Source: Pelodera strongyloides (taxonomy: Eukaryota > Nematoda > Chromadorea > Rhabditida > Rhabditidae). Taken from it: a DNA stretch of 64,000 nucleotides. Shown here piece by piece: positions 46,335 to 57,590 of the stretch. The translations under genes and the position numbers were made by a program. The notes beneath the pieces are model-generated. The model was not told the origin of the DNA and did no database searches. It worked only from the letters and a program-made list of their open reading frames with translations. Each line of letters starts with the position of its first letter. Within the stretch, counting starts at the first letter, position 1. The stretch is taken from NCBI GenBank assembly GCA_036852015.1, contig JAANDG010000030.1, forward strand, positions 186,001 through 250,000, written 5' to 3'.

Positions 46335-49300
46335 CGTAGATTATATGTGAATGTGTCAGGCGGTTTGTGTGATTAGTTGTTTTTAGAAAATGGAATTCAA
46401 GTGGATTTATGCAAATGATTCATTTAGGTCTCGTCGCTGCAAGCGGGAGCTGGTCAGGCGAGTGGTTCATCTCCGGGTGCAGTTCTGGGACAATCGCCGG
46501 CTGTGATGAACCCGAGAACACCGGGACAAGGTACTTATATATGTTTTCTTGAAAGCGTGTTTGAGGTGATAGTTGGATTTCCTTCCAGTACTGTACTTAG
46601 TACTAGTATATTCGATGTGGATTTCTTTAAAGAGTTCATTGCTGAGGCTATATTCACCACTCGTTCCCCAAGGGGAATTCCCCGTCTTTTTCTCTACGGG
46701 CATCATATTAGAGTGCAATTTTATGTCCTCCCCGGGGAATCGTAGTGGTGAATATGGCCTCTGGTGAAAGACAGTCGTTATATTTACATTGTATAGGACC
46801 GATGTCTGCGAACCCTTCCTCCCAGCACGGCCCTTCTTCGCAGGAGCAAAGTGCTGCGGACGTGGCCGATAGAAACTCGGACGAGTACAAGGATACGCTG
46901 AAGGTTGGTTTGAATTGAGTTCGGTCCCCTGTTATATGAATTTGTGAAGTATTGACCTTTTTGGGTGACTTTGAATAGTGATTCACTCAATATTTTTTGG
47001 TAATTGTGCGTGAAAAGACTTTGTATTCAACGTCTCCAGTATTTTGCCACATTTATATTAATTGTGTTCTCGTTCAGAAATTCAAAGCTCATCACGAGGA
47101 CGTGAAACGGATTCACGAGCGGTTGAAGATTGACGGGTTGAGTTTACTAGCCACAGATAGGATACTGGAGATTATGGACGATAGGAGGTGGGGGTTTCAT
47201 TATGTTAGCAGTTTGCATTGTTTTGTCTAGTTGTATGTTCGGATTATTGATTTTTGCGTTGGGTCATATGTGTGAAGAAAGATATATGTCTTTACGAATG
47301 GCCCATGACCCATGTCTTTACGATTTACGCCTTTACGATTATGCCTTTACGATTTACGCATGACCTATATGTGAGGCTATATGTCGCATTGCCATTGCGA
47401 AGTTATATTGTTGTGTACGAACTTCGAACATGTAAAATTACCCTGGGGTGACATTTACAAAACTTTTTGTTTTCTCTACAATTATTATTATTTGTGCTTT
47501 CCAGGCAAGTGCCACTGCTCTTGTTGACAAAGTTGATCAAGAACATTGAGATGTTGGTTGAGAGGCACAGTGTCACCTTTCCATTATCCGAGATTCTGAG
47601 GTGAGCATCACGTTTTTTTTTGTCTACATGTTTCCCTAATTACTTTGCTTTGCAGGGTATATTTTCCGTGCGTAAATGGAGGCGGATGGAGTTGGTTTCC
47701 TTAGCTTAGTGATAGACCGTTTTAATAAAACACCATGTTTTGGTCAAATATATTAATTTGGAATTGCTTCCGGAGGTGGTTCGTGCGTGTTTCCAAGCAC
47801 CAACCTGTACACCTGCTTTGTTCTTTTTGTGCGCATAGTTTTGTTCTTGGTGTAGTTGTTATTTCGCGCAACAGTGTATATGCGAAGATTTAGTGGTGGT
47901 GCCCTTGTCAGGCAATTGAGAGCTGATCTGTAAATATGGGGATTGGGTGATCCATTAACAGTTTGAAATTCGTCAGTGAAATTCATAGTGCATTTTGTAG
48001 AAGCAGACAAAATCAGAGTGACGCGTCGGCTTCGGGAAGCGCGAGTCAGTCTGCTGCGGAACAGAAAACGGTACTTCCGGATCCGTACGCGCCGGTGCGG
48101 CATAAGATGATCAGGTGTGTATATTTCGTTTTAGGTTTTTGAATTACTTAATAATATATTTAATATAGTGCGGGAAGTTAGTTTTACGTGAGTTGACAAA
48201 CAACATTGATGGGATTTTTTCGGTGAAATTGTGATAAATCTCAGCCAAACTACCGAATGCCTCATGTGTGCTACTTTTTGCGTGTTTTTAGTGCGCTGTT
48301 GTGTATTGTAAATTTGAATGTTCTAGGGTTCCCGCGCATATTCAGCGCCTTTACAAGAGTGGAAAGCGATCAGCGGATTCTGGATCCGATGGGAAATTGG
48401 GTGGAGACGAGACGCTAACGAAGAGGGCCAAGTAAGTTTGTACCCTGTCTTTTAATTTAAAGTGGTGTGGAACGTGGTTTTTGAAACGCATATTGGATAA
48501 CTTCAGTCCCGTGCATTATGTGTAAAGTTTGCGCAGTATGGTCCGGAAATAAAATGCTTTTTTAATGCATTGTGAATTTCCAGATCCTCATCGATAATGC
48601 CTGCTCCGGCCGCCTCACCTTCATTGGGCAGTCCGGGGGAATCGGACTCGACGGGAGCCTCGCCGCAGGATTCGACGAATAGTGGAGTGATTACGGTATG
48701 TATTGTCTCTAATTTGTGGTGTACCATGTTCCTTTTGTGTAATTGGAGCTCTTATTATTTGAGTAAATTAGTGCGTAATAGCGCGCAGTCGCAGTAACCG
48801 TGAATAGCCACATACGGATTGTCTCAGGTCTCAGACCCTCTCCGGATACTATTGCAAATTTATGTACTTGGATGGGTTTAACAAGATTGACCAGTAAGAT
48901 CAACGAGCCACCATCACGAGATGTATGCCCTGTTCCTGCAATCTCAGTTTCATTATTTCGTGATCGTGTTTCTTATCAAACCATTTTCAGATGCCCTGTA
49001 TGTTCGACTCGCGCGTACAGTGGTCGTTGAGCTCGGAGGCGAGCAGGGAGTTGGCGGGTTGCCAGTGGAGAATCGAGCCGGGCCATGCGCCCGCCGGCCG
49101 AAATACACCCGACGTGCTGATATGCATTGAAAGTGATGTGGTAGGTGGAAAATGTTTAGTTATTCATAAATTTTCCCTGTACTCCGCTTCGTGACTGCTC
49201 TCGCAACATGTAGATTTTTGTGTTTATGCTTTGTTGCATTTGGAAGTTTCATTGTTTCATATCGTATTAACCGGCCAGTCATGTAAATGGATGGATATGG

Positions 49301-50134
49301 GGTATCAGTTATAGGAGTAGCCGGCCAACCGGTAAGGTAGGTGAGGTGTATGTCACCTTAAATGTTAAGGCTTACGTCGCTAGCCATCTTGATTCTGACT
49401 TATCTTTTCATTCCAGCTTCTCTGCTGTCCGCTTCGCGTGCTCCTACCGCAGAGTTATCCCGAGGAGCCGGCCGTGGTTCTGTACGACCAGTCGTTCCCC
49501 CCTTCCGCCCCTCTCTCACAGCAGTTGGAGACGTTGTTCCGACGAAGGATTGCACTTCAGCCGGATAGGTGGGTATTGCATTGATTTTTATCGTTTTATT
49601 GATTTTTTAGTTGCTTCTAGCGTCTAGTTTTAGTACCTTATAAGATGTCGATCTATGTGCGTAGTAGAGTAGTGGGCAGATTGCTCCTAGCTTCTAGTTT
49701 CAGTAACCATAAGATGTCGATATATGTGCATAGTAGAGTAATGGGCAGAGTTTCCTTAGTTAGTTGTCGCAGATCTTTGAGCAATATCGTCCGCATTTTC
49801 CCGAATTGTTCAATTTTAGTTCAATTTATTTTTAGGGGCAAGTGTAGTATCGAATATCTTGTGAGAAAGCTGCTTACCGTAATTGCGTTATTTTGCGCGC
49901 GTAGCAGACTTGTGTGGTTGACTTGTGTACTTTAATGGTATAGGAGCATCAGGACGTTTGTTCACATAAGCGATTGTGTATTGATGAATAGTTTCCTTTT
50001 TTATTTCCAGAAGCCTAACGTCAATCCAGCACGCGTGGCGTGACGCTTGTGACCAGCAACTTGCTCTGCAAGGCGGCTTCACCGCGAGTACCCCTTTTGT
50101 ACCGGCCGCGCAAGCCAAGCAATTGGTCGCCTAA
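42763..50134 (+). CDS. mdt-15: MED15, Mediator complex tail subunit (MDT-15-like), no KIX domain found
   Basis: MED15 links activators to Mediator; nematode MDT-15 controls lipid and stress genes. Seventeen exons: 42763-42879, 43266-43392, 44463-44538, 44933-45026, 45267-45384, 45584-45728, 46065-46191, 46428-46530, 46797-46903, 47078-47187, 47505-47600, 48001-48114, 48327-48431, 48584-48695, 48991-49140, 49417-49568, 50011-50134; about 658 aa, all phases consistent. The first 350 residues are Gln/Gly/Met/Pro rich (MNYGAADQQQQY, MGPGGQMGQM, QQQQQHQQNQ). The conserved C-terminal region follows: EYKDTLKKFKAHHEDVKRIHER (shown in two exons), MDDRRQVPLLLLTKLIKNIE, DPYAPV, WRIEPGH, LLPQSYPEEP, FRRRIALQPDR and HAWRDACDQQ. 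The KIX domain that opens MED15 elsewhere is absent from the model and from the 1.1 kb upstream. Start chosen at the ATG of the Q-rich exon; it is less certain than the rest. Confidence 0.88.
42918..43051. repeat. intronic inverted-repeat element, subfamily 1
   Basis: Ends CAGTGGCCGTATTCACCA and TTGGTGAATACGGCCTCTG. In MED15 intron 1. Confidence 0.85.
43519..43670. repeat. intronic inverted-repeat element, subfamily 1
   Basis: Ends CAGTGGCCGTATTCACCAAA and TTGGTGAATACGGCCTCAG. In MED15 intron 2, about 470 bp from a sister copy in intron 1. Confidence 0.85.
44598..44672. repeat. dispersed repeat F, copy 1
   Basis: ACACTCACAGGCTAGACACA and TTTAAGAGG followed by GCGCTGT. The same sequence recurs at 54765-54838 in the CISD3 gene. 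Confidence 0.65.
44798..44898. repeat. dispersed repeat C, copy 2
   Basis: Reverse-complement relative of 5217-5352, with GGGGAGGTGATTTAGACTAA and TCGTCCGCATTTGGCG. In a MED15 intron. Confidence 0.6.
45780..45918. repeat. TTAA-ended MITE, copy 5
   Basis: TTAAAGCGATATACCGGCC at the left, CTATTTCGCTTTAA at the right; the shortest copy. In a MED15 intron. Confidence 0.9.
46290..46333. repeat. poly-T run
   Basis: More than 40 consecutive T residues in a MED15 intron, next to a short duplication of AAGGAAACAATGGCGAGG. Confidence 0.95.
46642..46763. repeat. intronic inverted-repeat element, subfamily 2
   Basis: Ends CTGAGGCTATATTCACCACT and AGTGGTGAATATGGCCTCTG. In a MED15 intron, 33 bp before exon 46797. 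Confidence 0.8.
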
Positions 50135-50168
50135 TTGCCTAATTAGCCTACTTGCAATTAGGCAATTA
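50132..50168 (+). other. 13-bp hairpin starting at the MED15 stop codon
   Basis: TAATTGCCTAATT pairs perfectly with AATTAGGCAATTA across an 11-base loop. The first three bases of the 5' arm are the MED15 stop codon. Confidence 0.8.
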
Positions 50169-53100
50169 CTGTACACAATCACCTCCATGCTCCCTGACTT
50201 TCACTCCTCTCTAGTCCCTGTGTCTGTGTTCTTTTTGTCGGCCTCCGATTGTCTAGTCCCTCTCCATTCCTCCACACTCTCTATCATGTTATCCTCGCCG
50301 CTTTCGTTGTCTGTGATCTACTCTCCTCCCGTGGTGCGTCGTTGGTTGTTCCCATGTTTCTGGTTCCTCTTGTTGTATGATTCGAATTTGATAATCCCTG
50401 TAGTTTGTAGCTCAGAATGTAGTTTGTAGCCTAACATGACTTTTCCCGGTAGTTCTCTCATGTTGGTGTTTTTTTTTAGATTCGGACGGAAAGTCTCTTT
50501 GTCCCACTTAGTCTTATTCATTCAGTATTTACTACTGTAGTACATAATTGGTTACGATTTACGATTAGTCTTCATATTTTGTTTGGTAAATATGGTAAAT
50601 ATCAGTGTATATGGCTGTGCCTCGTCAGTTATTTTAAACGCTAAAAGGTAGCGCTATGATTTCGAGTGGTTGTTGAACAGCTGCGCGCCCTGCCTTCGTA
50701 GTTTGTAGTTGCAAATTTTATTAATTGTACAAAAGCCCCACCCCTCTTACTCAAACTGTATTGTATTATTGTATACTGTATAGCCCGCGCCCACTTACTC
50801 GTGATACGGTGTCTGCTAGTTGTATGACAGATTCTACTCTATGAATATGTATATGTAGATTATTGATTGATTTTATTAGATTATCGATTTTTTTTGTGAC
50901 AACAAATGTACTGATGCGCTAATATGTTTGAAGACTGGTAATGTGTATTCTTTGTATCGTTTTCACTTTTTGTTTTTGTTTTTTTTTGTCGATTTAGGAC
51001 CTTATATTTGAGAGCAGAAATTGGGCCGTTTGTCCCAGTTCTGCCCGGGCTCGGGTAGTCTTTTTGGTTTCTTATTCCCAATTCAGGACCTTTAAAGCAT
51101 TCTATTACCGTACACTTGTGTGTGTGTGCCCCGCCCCTTTTTTTGTTTTTGATATTTGCATATTATTTCGTACTGTACACTTTAGATTCCGTAATGTCAC
51201 TTGTCATTGTCGTCTCGCACAAACTCAAAAGTTGCCTTGTATTGATTTTTTTATTGTTTTATTCCCTTTTTGTCCAACTCGTTCAAATTTGTAGTTTAGA
51301 GGATTGCTTGTTTGATTATTGACTGCACATCGTGCCTGGACTGTTGCCAAAACCTTTTGTCGCGCAACCTCTTTTGTTCTTCTATAATAATTGGATTGGG
51401 CCCTTTTTTGTTTTCTTAGAAAATTAGCATATTATGCATACGGACAAGCCCCGCCCCCTGCCATATACATAATTATTATAGAGATGGTTTATTACAACAG
51501 TGTTCGTGTACGCGAGCTTTGAGGAAATTTTTCCGTTTGGAGTTGACCGCTATTGTACGCCGCGTGAAAACGCGCGCATAATGCACGCCGATTTTGTTTC
51601 GGAGAGAAATTTGATTTCCCAGACCCAAATTTCCAAGGAAGCTCGAGTATGTGGACTTTTGTTGTTTGTTTTAGAACGCCCATTCCCATTGATGCCTTTT
51701 ACCTACTTGATTTCGACATTTTTTTATTTTCTCTTTTTTCTAACCCTTTGTTTTATTATTATTTTATTATATATAGTATATATGTATGTTTACTTACGTG
51801 CGCGTGCATGCACAAAATGCAAAAAAAAACCAAAAATAGTTTTAGAATTGTAGAGGGGATGCGGTATTTAGTTATGTAGGTTATATTGGGTTAATAATGT
51901 TTGACAAAGCTAATTGTATATTATAGGCATCCCCTTTACAATATAGTTTTTTAGAGTTTTATTTAGTGTTATTTTTTGTAAGATAATATTTGCCTTTTGC
52001 TTTTTCTCCGGTTCGAGCCATTGGTGTTTTTGAGTGTTTGACGATTCAGTGTATCCAAATAGAGTAAAAAAGAAATGTGATATATTTTTGTAAAATTCGA
52101 CATGGTTCAATTTTTTGTTTTCTTCATTGTTTTATGTATTACCGTGATAATGTTGTGGTTTTTTGTTTGGCCCACCCTTTTTGTGCGTTTGGAAATGGTG
52201 GGAAGGACAGTCATAGTGGTGTGGGAATGGTATTCCCAGGGTGGGAGTTTTTTTATTCCCAGGCTTTGTTTCCCAGAGTATTGAAAATGTCTTCCCTGTT
52301 CCCACTCCCACTATGGAAAGGGTGGTGCCGGTTTCTTACTATGCAATCCACGATTACAAATTCTCTGATCAATCGCTTACATCAATTTTTAGGGTCTTTC
52401 TCTCTCTTGTCAGAAAATATGTTTTGTTTTTTTACTTTTAGTTTCATTTTAGTGTTTTTGTTTGTGAAAAATTTGTATGTGTGAAATGATGGGTCGAATG
52501 GTGATATTTTTGATACTGAATGCTGAATTATATTTTTTATTTTAATAAATGGGTATAATATTATTATGTATGGATAATAAAGTAATAATAATAATATTAA
52601 TAAATGGACACTGCTAATCGACCTTTCATCATACATGTACACTAAAAGTGTGTTCTCGTTTTGTTTGTATAGTATTTATTTATAATGTGCAAAATAAAGA
52701 ATTAAAATGTTGAAAGACTTGGTTGTTTTTGTGCAGTTTTACTGGAGAGGTGTTATTGGAAGTCACCAAGATATTGATTGAGTTTTGAGTAATATTTGTG
52801 AATGGTTAGTGGTACAAGGCGTGACAAATTATGAAGAAAGTTGGTATTATTAAAAAATTTCGTAGGTGAGAAGGTGAGTGCAGTGTAAGTAACCACACAT
52901 CTTTGGTGTTTATGTAGAATGGTCATACATTTAGTAATGTATATATTACTGTATGAAAAAGAACGATTTTCGTTTTGAGTTCATGGCTTTTACCGTTGTA
53001 GCTCGTTTGTTTTGTATTTGTAGTAAATCATGTAGACTACTGTATAGGTACTGTATTTCCGTATGTGAGAAAGTTGTACCGTAATAGTTCTATAGTAGTA

Positions 53101-53186
53101 TAGTTGTTCTATAATAGCTGTTGTCTACTGTAATAGTTCTATGGTGGTGGTTTTCTACCGTAATATCTTTGTTTGTTCCAGACGCG
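50135..53186. other. 3-kb AT-rich intergenic between MED15 and CISD3
   Basis: No exons recognised. It holds the MED15 3' untranslated region, long T-rich stretches, and near 53040-53170 several CTGTAATAGTTCTAT-like words upstream of CISD3. The open frames are low complexity. Confidence 0.6.
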
Positions 53187-55509
53187 ATGAGGTTATCCGT
53201 TGCGTGTTCTCTAGCCAAATCAGTGGCTCGACAAAGTCAGAAGACCGGATTCGGGCCGAATCGTTTATTCAGAAAAGGAACCCATTTTGTGGGCACGGAA
53301 CCACCTGCATTGAAGTACCATAAGGTGGGTTTATTAGATTCGGTGTCTAGATCTGGGCCCTAGCCTAGACCTTGGCCTTCGTCTAGCGTTTCGGCCTCTA
53401 TTTGTAAATTTTATTGTTTGGGAATGCTTATGGGTTGTACTCCCGGTGGGTAGATTCTTTTTGCGGATCATTCCGCCTCCCTGGAACCTCTTACGGCAGG
53501 CGGAATTGTTCTCTCTGTTTATTTTATGTCTATATCCAACAATAGACAGAGTATTTTCTTAGAGAAAGCAGAAAAGGTTCATTTCCTCGTCTTCTGTAAC
53601 AATATCATCTTCTGTTAGCCGACACAGCGGTTGCTTGAAATCTTGAAAATATCATAACTTACAGCTGCAATTCTTTCAGCTGCAAGACAAGAAGCCCGGG
53701 GAGCCGTACGGACTTCAGGGAGCCAATCATTTGTTGCCGGGAACTGGAAAGGTTTGAATTTACAAGATTTTTTTATTTGGAGACAACACGTTACAGTTTT
53801 ACTAGTATGTGTTTTTGTTCGTCCGTGGAATGCCTATGAAATAAAAAGTATTTGGTTTATCGTTGTACCTTTCCATCCGAAGAAAGCCGCATGTTACAGT
53901 ACCTTGATTAAAATAAAACTGAGCTAAGTAAATATTCCAGTTCGTGTCCTAGAGAAAAAGTTGCAATAATACATCTATATAAACTATAACTGATTTCGGT
54001 GATAGGATAAGTATACCTGCCTGTAACATATTTAATATGTATTAATATATTTCCAGGTGCACAGCAAATTGCCCACCAAAGTGCTGATGAAGAAGGATAA
54101 GGTATACGCGTGGTGTAATTGTGGATATAGTGGAAGTCAGGTGTGTTCTTCTATTTTAATGATTTAGATTTAATCTTAAGTATTTTTCAATTTGTAGTTG
54201 GGTCACCATAACGCTCTATCCAAATGAACTGGCATGTTTCTAACAGAAATTGTCGCAGTTGCATTTTCAATCATATAAAAAGTCTCACTGTTGTAGTTGT
54301 TATTATAACGAACTCCTTAACTCCTTTGTTAGCGCGATAGCGCTAACATAGTTTGAATTTACTAGATATATTTTGAACCTAACAGCGTCGCACTTTTGAT
54401 CTCGAGCAGTTAGTTATTCGCCGAATAGTAGAATGACAGAAATCGTTGAGTATTCCCACGTGTTGTTTAATGATATGGTCAAGGACTAGAACTGGGATTC
54501 ACATAAACTTTCTGAGCAGCTGCCTAGGTGCATGTACTTGTGTTCCTGCTTATTATAAGGTCTATGTTTTGTTTCAGCCACTTTGTGATGGCTCACACAA
54601 TTCGATCCGCATCCCAGACCTCAAGCTGAAACCGGTTCGATTTATACCCGAGGAGGTAGATTTTTTTATTATTATATTTATTGATTTGGTTATGTTTTTG
54701 TGTGTGTAAAACTATGGTTTCATATATAACTCTTTATTCAAGCAATACAACTTAACAAACGAACAATGTCAATGAAAGAGATAAACACACACAGGCTAGG
54801 CACGTTTAAGAGGCCCAGCTACTCACGCGCTGTAAAAAAAAGTTTCTACTGTGGATCACTAAAGTACTAAGTTGAATGCGTAGTGAACCGTGAAATGCGT
54901 AACCCGAACGAAATTGCAAAGATCGTTTAGAAGCTGGTGAATAGTCAACGTGAAACATCAAGTTTATGACGCATTCGTGCGAAGCTTTGGCTTTCGCCGA
55001 TACTAAAACTACCTTGAGTATTGAGTTCTCCTCCGTGAACAGACGTTTAAGCGATTCCGTTTTTCATTTGGGCACTCCAGTCATATTGGAAAATCTGGTT
55101 CTGTAGCTGATGAATAGTTGACGTGAAACATCAAGTTTAAGACACATTCGTGCGAAGCTTTGGCTTTCGCCGATACTAAAACTACCTCGAGTTGTACTCC
55201 CTGAACAGACGTTTAAGCGATTTCGTTTTTTCATTTGGGCAACTTCAAAAGAGCCCATTGTGCGCTTGTAATATTACCACGTAACTTCCCGAAATAATTT
55301 TTTTAATTACTGCAAACAAGTTTTTAATCCATAATGAAACGACTGTTATGGTTTATGCGTCTAACGTTAGTGTCAATATTGTACTCATATGATTTCAGGA
55401 GAAGACCGTCTGGCTGTGCAATTGTAAACAGACGAAGAATCGTCCCTTCTGTGATGGATCCCATAAGTGTATCGCGGAAGAAGATAAGAAGGCATCACTT
55501 TTTGATTAA
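53187..55509 (+). CDS. cisd-3: CISD3-type mitochondrial protein with two CDGSH iron-sulfur domains
   Basis: CISD3 (MiNT) is a soluble mitochondrial-matrix protein holding two 2Fe-2S clusters. Five exons: 53187-53324, 53680-53751, 54057-54140, 54578-54655, 55399-55509; 160 aa; all introns phase 0. The N-terminus MRLSVACSLAKSVARQSQK is basic, with hydroxylated residues and no acidic ones, as in a matrix presequence. The two cluster motifs are complete: CNCGYSGSQPLCDGSH (split between exons 3 and 4) and CNCKQTKNRPFCDGSH in exon 5, each giving three Cys and one His ligand. There is no transmembrane segment, which separates it from CISD1/2. TTCCAG six bases before the ATG suggests a trans-splice or 5' UTR acceptor. 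Confidence 0.95.
54765..54838. repeat. dispersed repeat F, copy 2
   Basis: ACACACAGGCTAGGCACG and TTTAAGAGGCCCAG, ending GCGCTGT; matches 44598-44672. In CISD3 intron 4. Confidence 0.65.
54931..55245. repeat. 173-bp tandem duplication in CISD3 intron 4
   Basis: Two units sharing CGTGAAACATCAAGTTTA, GCGAAGCTTTGGCTTTCGCC, GATACTAAAACTACC and GAACAGACGTTTAAGCGAT. The units differ at several bases, so the duplication is not very recent. Confidence 0.9.
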
Positions 55510-56266
55510 TTAGAGTTTGTAGTTTGTATTTTGGACTTTGTAGTTTGTACCTCTAGATGTTGAACGATGTACTTCCACGTGATACTCCGCTTGACTTGTT
55601 AGCGTTTATCCTTTTGAAAAAAATGAAATCTAACTATTCTAGAATCTATATTGATTGCTATGGTTAATTAGTGATGGATAGATGGATTAACTTAAATGTT
55701 TGGAAGGTTTATTATTATCAGTAGCCAAATTTGTTTTGGGTTTAGGTCTAGTTGAACCTGCTGGCTGATAATAATAAGTTATTTTTCCTTTTATGAAGTC
55801 TTTCTCTGAGTTGTGTTTAATGACTTCTAATTATAATCATGTTTGGTTTCTAGTAGTACTAGTAATATTATAGTGACATGCTTTAGAATAGAGATATCCG
55901 TGAGAAGGGCTAGTCGTGGGCTGGCATTGGCGCTAGTGTCGCGCCCAGGTTTTGTAATTTCGGAAGTACACTCCTTTTGCTCATGATCAGTAGCGAGGGG
56001 ATCTAAAACAAAGCGTCACTAGAGCACTTTTATTAAGTACAGTAGTACTGTCTTTTCATCTAATGAGCTCGGGTGCTCATTATGTTTTTTTTTAATCCAT
56101 AGGTTAGTTAGGCGTTTATTATTGTTATCCGTTGTCAGTTTTTGTTACGTAATGCTAGTAAATGAGTTTTTTCAATGAGTTATTTTACTTTATCAGTCCT
56201 CGTGTGTGCTATGGTTTAATTTTAATTTGGTACAGTTGCATGTCATTCGGAGTGTGGGGAAATAAT

Positions 56267-56445
56267 TTAAAGCGAAATACCGGTCGGTTTTTGATGCACA
56301 TCGGGTACAACGTCATTCTTATGCAGTCTATGCAAATGATAATAAATTAGAATAAAAATTTGAGCAAATTAGCATAAATGCTAAGAATTCAGCGCAATGC
56401 TTTGTCCGCGATGCGTTTCAGAAACCGGCCGGTATTTCGCTTTAA
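56267..56445. repeat. TTAA-ended MITE, copy 6
   Basis: TTAAAGCGAAATACCGGTCG at the left, GGCCGGTATTTCGCTTTAA at the right. Its inner part closely resembles the 6499-6678 copy (TTAGAATAAAAA, GAGCAAATTAGCATAAA). Confidence 0.9.
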
Positions 56446-56773
56446 GTTCCTGATTCGTAGGAAGTGATAGTGAAAAGAAGGTAGGAGCACCATAGCTGGC
56501 ATGGTACAGGTCACCAAGTTAATTAGGGACACAGTGTCTGGATTTCTTCTAAATTTCAAGATTTTGTTTGACTTTTCATGATCTCAAACATTGACATACT
56601 GCGATAATCGTGATATCTTGAGTTAGCTTTTAGAAGAGATATCGTTGATAATGGAGATGGAGAAGAGAGGAGGAGAAATTTGAAGACAACAGATAGTGTT
56701 GGAGTCTGAGATGTATTAGAGATGATATGAAGGTTGGAGGGAAACTTAGAGATACGGGATTGATAAGATAAGG

Positions 56774-56990
56774 AGTGGGAGAGAGAGAGAGATAGGAAGG
56801 AAAAGCCTACTGAGTGTAATGTTCTAAGGTTTCTCTTTGTGTTTCTATGACGTAGTTAGAGGTTAGGGGAGAGACGGGAGGGATACAGATACGAAAGATA
56901 AGATATGAAATGAATGATATGTTGGGAAAGAGAGGTAACGAGAGAGAGAGAGATGATAGAGAGGTAGAGAGAGAGAGAGAGAGAAGACAA
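56774..56990. repeat. GA-rich low-complexity tract
   Basis: GAGAGA runs at both ends of a purine-rich stretch upstream of the aquaporin gene. Confidence 0.85.
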
Positions 56991-57590
56991 GGGAGCTGAC
57001 ATCTGTGCAAAGAGCTACTTGGACACTTTACGGAACGTCGACTTCTGGACTTCTGGGATCTATTTCGGAAGCTGTAGAGACCAGGTGGGCCTTTTTTGTT
57101 ATATGTTGCTAGCTTATTGTTAGCTTGAGTTCGCTTTCAGTTTTCATTGCGTTAGAGGTGCATTAGAGGTTAGAGGCACTCATGCTCAGGAACGCCGTTT
57201 TTATGCTATTTGCTATTTGCAATATAAAACACATTGCCAAAGTAACTATGGTAACACATTTTTCATGTCTACTTATGAAAAATGTGTTAACATAAAAGTA
57301 GAAAGATTTAGTAAACTGAAATTAAAATTGGAAAATTCCGCAGTTTTATTGCGCTGTCGTAAAATTGGACCGGCACTATGAGAATGGTCATGTAGAACAT
57401 GGATCAAAGAAATTTTATAAAGAATTTATATTAGTGTTTGACTTCAAGAAGGAGTTTTTGTTCCTTTTAGTAAATGCTTCAGTGATCACATCTTTGTCAG
57501 TATTAATGTGATTGACTTGCATTTATTACTTACCATCCTTGCTGAAAAGATTATTTATTTATGTGAAGATTTTTCTAGATTTTCTAAAAG

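Larger units (their letters stand above)
55510..57590. other. intergenic between CISD3 and the aquaporin gene
   Basis: No exons seen. Contains a TTAA MITE (56267-56445) and GA-rich tracts (about 56640-57000). Confidence 0.6.

Noticed and set aside
51420..52100. Hydrophobic open frames between MED15 and CISD3
   Set aside because: T-rich sequence gives Phe/Leu/Tyr frames; no exon structure or family pattern.
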